A DNA stretch of 64,000 nucleotides, taken from positions 124,001 to 188,000 of the forward strand of contig CAUEPS010000001.1 in the NCBI GenBank assembly GCA_959019775.1, given 5' to 3'. Numbering within the stretch: position 1 is the first letter of the stretch; each line of letters opens with the position of its first letter. This DNA comes from an uncultured Collinsella sp. GTDB taxonomy: Bacteria; Actinomycetota; Coriobacteriia; Coriobacteriales; Coriobacteriaceae. Shown here one piece after another: positions 62,492 to 64,000 of the stretch. Under the pieces are notes generated by a model. That model saw nothing but the letters and a program-made list of their open reading frames with translations, had not been told where the DNA came from and ran no database searches. A program made the translations under genes and the position numbers.

Positions 62492-62951
62492 ACGCGAGCG
62501 CAAGCTCATCTCCAAGAATCGCTCGGCGCATCACGAGTACTTTATCGATGAGACCTTTGAGTGCGGTATTGAGCTGAGTGGCACCGAGGTCAAGTCGATT
62601 CGCGAGCGCGCGTGCCAGATCACCGACACCTTTGCACTGATTCGTGGCGGCGAGTGCTGGCTCGTGGGCCTGCATATTCACCCTTATAGCCATGGTGGCG
62701 TGTGGAATCGCGACCCTGATCGCCGCCGTCGTCTGCTGCTGCACCGCAAGGAGATTGACTTTCTTGACGGCAAACTGCGCAACCGCGGCTATGCGCTGGT
62801 GCCGTTGGAGCTCTACTTTAATACCGACGGCTGCGTAAAGCTGCTGCTGGGCCTAGGCCGCGGCAAGAAACTTTACGACAAGCGCGAGGATATGACCAAG
62901 CGCGATGTCCAGCGCGAGATCGACCGCGCCCTTAAGGAGCGTAACCGCTAG
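62481..62951 (+). CDS. smpB: SsrA-binding protein SmpB
   Basis: 156 residues from the ATG at 62481 (AAGGAGG upstream, inside the TPR gene). ISKNRSAHHEYFIDETFECG, GTEVKSIRERACQITD, and KLYDKREDMTKRD are SmpB signatures; the basic C-terminal tail (EIDRALKERNR) enters the mRNA channel. It delivers tmRNA to stalled ribosomes. The tmRNA gene is often nearby but was not recognised here. Confidence 0.95.
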   Translation: MPSKRERKLISKNRSAHHEYFIDETFECGIELSGTEVKSIRERACQITDTFALIRGGECWLVGLHIHPYSHGGVWNRDPDRRRRLLLHRKEIDFLDGKLRNRGYALVPLELYFNTDGCVKLLLGLGRGKKLYDKREDMTKRDVQREIDRALKERNR

Positions 62952-62963
62952 GCACTCTGTAGA

Positions 62964-63030
62964 AGTTGCGGTGGAATAGTTCTTGTTTGAGGCCAAATAG
63001 CCGACAAGCAGGAACTATTTCACCGCAACT
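62964..63030. repeat. 67 bp palindromic element, copy E
   Basis: AGTTGCGGTGGAATAGTTC on the left (from 62964) and a right arm ending TTTCACCGCAACT at 63030. The stem runs nearly 29 bp with G-T pairs. It lies 12 bp after smpB. Confidence 0.85.
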
Positions 63031-63160
63031 TGATGGAGGGACTTGGCTGACCTGCAATCTTGGCACATATGTGTATGGGGCGGCGTCCGTTATGGGCGCC
63101 GCCTTTTTTGTGGGTACATACATCCATGAGGTACCAACCCGGGTTAGGGGAGTGATCGTT

Positions 63161-63664
63161 ATGGACAAAACTGCGTTCTTTACCATGCCGAGCGGTCTGT
63201 ACGTGGTGAGCGCTGCGGCAGACGGGCTGCGCGCCGGCTGCGTCATCAACACGGCGGTGCAGGTGACGTCCATGCCGCCGCGAATTTCGGTTGCCGTGAA
63301 CAAGGACAACGTCACCTCGGGCGTCATCGCATCGGCCAAGGCGTTTGCACTGACTGCAATCGACCAGACGGCCGATATGCTCTATATCGGTAACTTTGGG
63401 TTCCGCACCAGCAGCGATTATGACAAGTTTGCCAAGTACGAGACTCGCGAGACGGCTCTGGGCATGCCCTATGTGCCCGAGCACGCGGCGGCCCTGTTTA
63501 GCTGCCGTTTGATCGACACTGTGGATGTGGGCACGCATCTACTGTTTATCGGTGAGGTCGAGGATGCCGAGCGCCTGAGCGACGAGACGCCGCTGACGTA
63601 CGACTACTATCACAAGGTTTTGAAGGGCAAGACGCCTCCGAAGGCCTCGTCCTATCAAGGCTAG
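63161..63664 (+). CDS. Flavin reductase-like FMN-binding protein
   Basis: 167 residues from the ATG at 63161 (GGGGAG upstream). It has the split beta-barrel pattern of the flavin reductase family (FTMPSGLYVVSAAADGLRAGC, NTAVQVTSMPPRISVAVNKDN). In anaerobes such domains occur fused to rubredoxin or next to it. The rubredoxin-like gene 90 bp downstream supports a shared electron-transfer role, perhaps oxygen or peroxide detoxification. Confidence 0.85.
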   Translation: MDKTAFFTMPSGLYVVSAAADGLRAGCVINTAVQVTSMPPRISVAVNKDNVTSGVIASAKAFALTAIDQTADMLYIGNFGFRTSSDYDKFAKYETRETALGMPYVPEHAAALFSCRLIDTVDVGTHLLFIGEVEDAERLSDETPLTYDYYHKVLKGKTPPKASSYQG

Positions 63665-63753
63665 AATTGTTGTAAAAACACTTGCATTATTTTATTGAGA
63701 ACATATACTAATAAGCGAAGTACATCACCAGTCGCGTTCGAGAGGAGAACATC

Positions 63754-63897
63754 ATGGCTGAGGAGAAGAAGACATATAAGTTCGTGTGCGTCGTTTGCGG
63801 TTACGAGGTTGAGGTCGACACGCCCGAGCTGCCCGAGGACTACGTGTGCCCGGTGTGCGGCGTCGGTCCCGATCAGTTTGAGCTCGTCGAGGAGTAG
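63754..63897 (+). CDS. Rubredoxin-like protein
   Basis: 47 residues from an ATG with GAGAGGAG upstream: MAEEKKTYKFVCVVCGYEVE, then DYVCPVCG. Cysteines C12, C15, C32 and C35 bind one iron. It is shorter than rubredoxin (about 53) and lacks part of the middle loop, the build seen in rubredoxin domains of flavin-reductase or rubrerythrin fusions. A terminator follows. Confidence 0.88.
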   Translation: MAEEKKTYKFVCVVCGYEVEVDTPELPEDYVCPVCGVGPDQFELVEE

Positions 63898-63936
63898 CTC
63901 GCAGGCACACGGCGAAAGCCGAATATAGCTCTGTCC

Positions 63937-63974
63937 AAGGGCCCCGGTCGAATTCTCGCCTGGGGCCCTTTTCC
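63937..63974 (+). terminator. Terminator after rubredoxin
   Basis: AAGGGCCCC (63937-63945) pairs with GGGGCCCTT (63962-63970), followed by TTCC. A T-poor tail makes it moderate. Confidence 0.6.
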
Positions 63975-63975
63975 T

Positions 63976-63992
63976 CCGTCCCCAAGGGATCA
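63976..63992. repeat. CCGTCCCCAAGGGATCA half-element at the right edge
   Basis: Identical to 39456-39472. The window ends eight bases later, so a partner arm beyond it cannot be seen. Confidence 0.65.
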
Positions 63993-64000
63993 CAGCTGCT

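Noticed and set aside
62952..63160. tmRNA gene next to smpB
   Set aside because: The space holds palindrome E and short unique sequence only; no tRNA-like ends or tag-encoding frame.

Overview
The window is about 64 kb of high-GC bacterial chromosome from an anaerobic actinobacterium of the class Coriobacteriia, most probably a Collinsella-like gut organism. This placement rests on gene content and order (secA-prfB, ftsEX-rnr-smpB, infA-rpmJ-rpsM), a Cys4-lid adenylate kinase, zinc-type S14, L31 and L36, a wall-anchored protein with an LAATG sorting signal, and the anaerobic purine/diaminopropionate genes. The genus is an inference. Nearly all of the window is ordinary chromosome; the only mobility gene is one solo serine recombinase.

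Layout. 1-6,800: a DUF4143-type ATPase tail, a DEDDh exonuclease, an unknown coiled-coil protein, a sortase-anchored surface protein with three Ig-like repeats behind two small unknown genes, and a single-pass membrane protein. 6,876-19,269: a YheO-type regulator divergent from a catabolic cluster (diaminopropionate ammonia-lyase ygeX, ygeY, ygeW, carbamate kinase, a MocA-like nucleotidyltransferase, dihydropyrimidinase, yqeC, yqeB, xdhC, a xanthine/uracil permease). It resembles the E. coli yge/yqe purine-degradation region, but the molybdenum hydroxylase subunits are not in the window. 19,512-20,675: a zinc-ribbon membrane protein with a paralogue at 52,390-53,658. 21,090-31,728: the distal spc operon and alpha operon (rplE to rplQ, then truA); the usual upstream partners (rplX, rplN and the S10 genes) do not precede rplE.

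31,890-44,243: a glycosyltransferase-like protein, argR with a probable ARG box, a class A penicillin-binding protein, a U32 peptidase, tyrS, adenine deaminase, a HAD phosphatase, citrate synthase and an ACT-domain protein. 44,550-58,629: rpmE, secA, prfB, a YitT protein, split transketolase, zinc-ribbon paralogue, ftsE with an unusual 174-residue N-terminal extension, ftsX, rnr. 58,804-63,897: serine recombinase, VanZ-like protein, ArsC/Spx-like protein, an unknown protein, tRNA-Gln and tRNA-Glu, a TPR-like protein, smpB, flavin reductase and a 47-residue rubredoxin-like protein.

The least explained feature is the set of intergenic palindromes: five 66-67 bp elements sharing the arm AGTTGCGGTGAAATA, an 85 bp element with partial copies elsewhere, a 123 bp element before ftsE, a 64 bp element before rplE, and two copies of an AACCTGTCCC-type hairpin. 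Their arms vary together, which suggests that the fold is conserved and that they are mobile or regulatory palindromic repeats rather than chance terminators.
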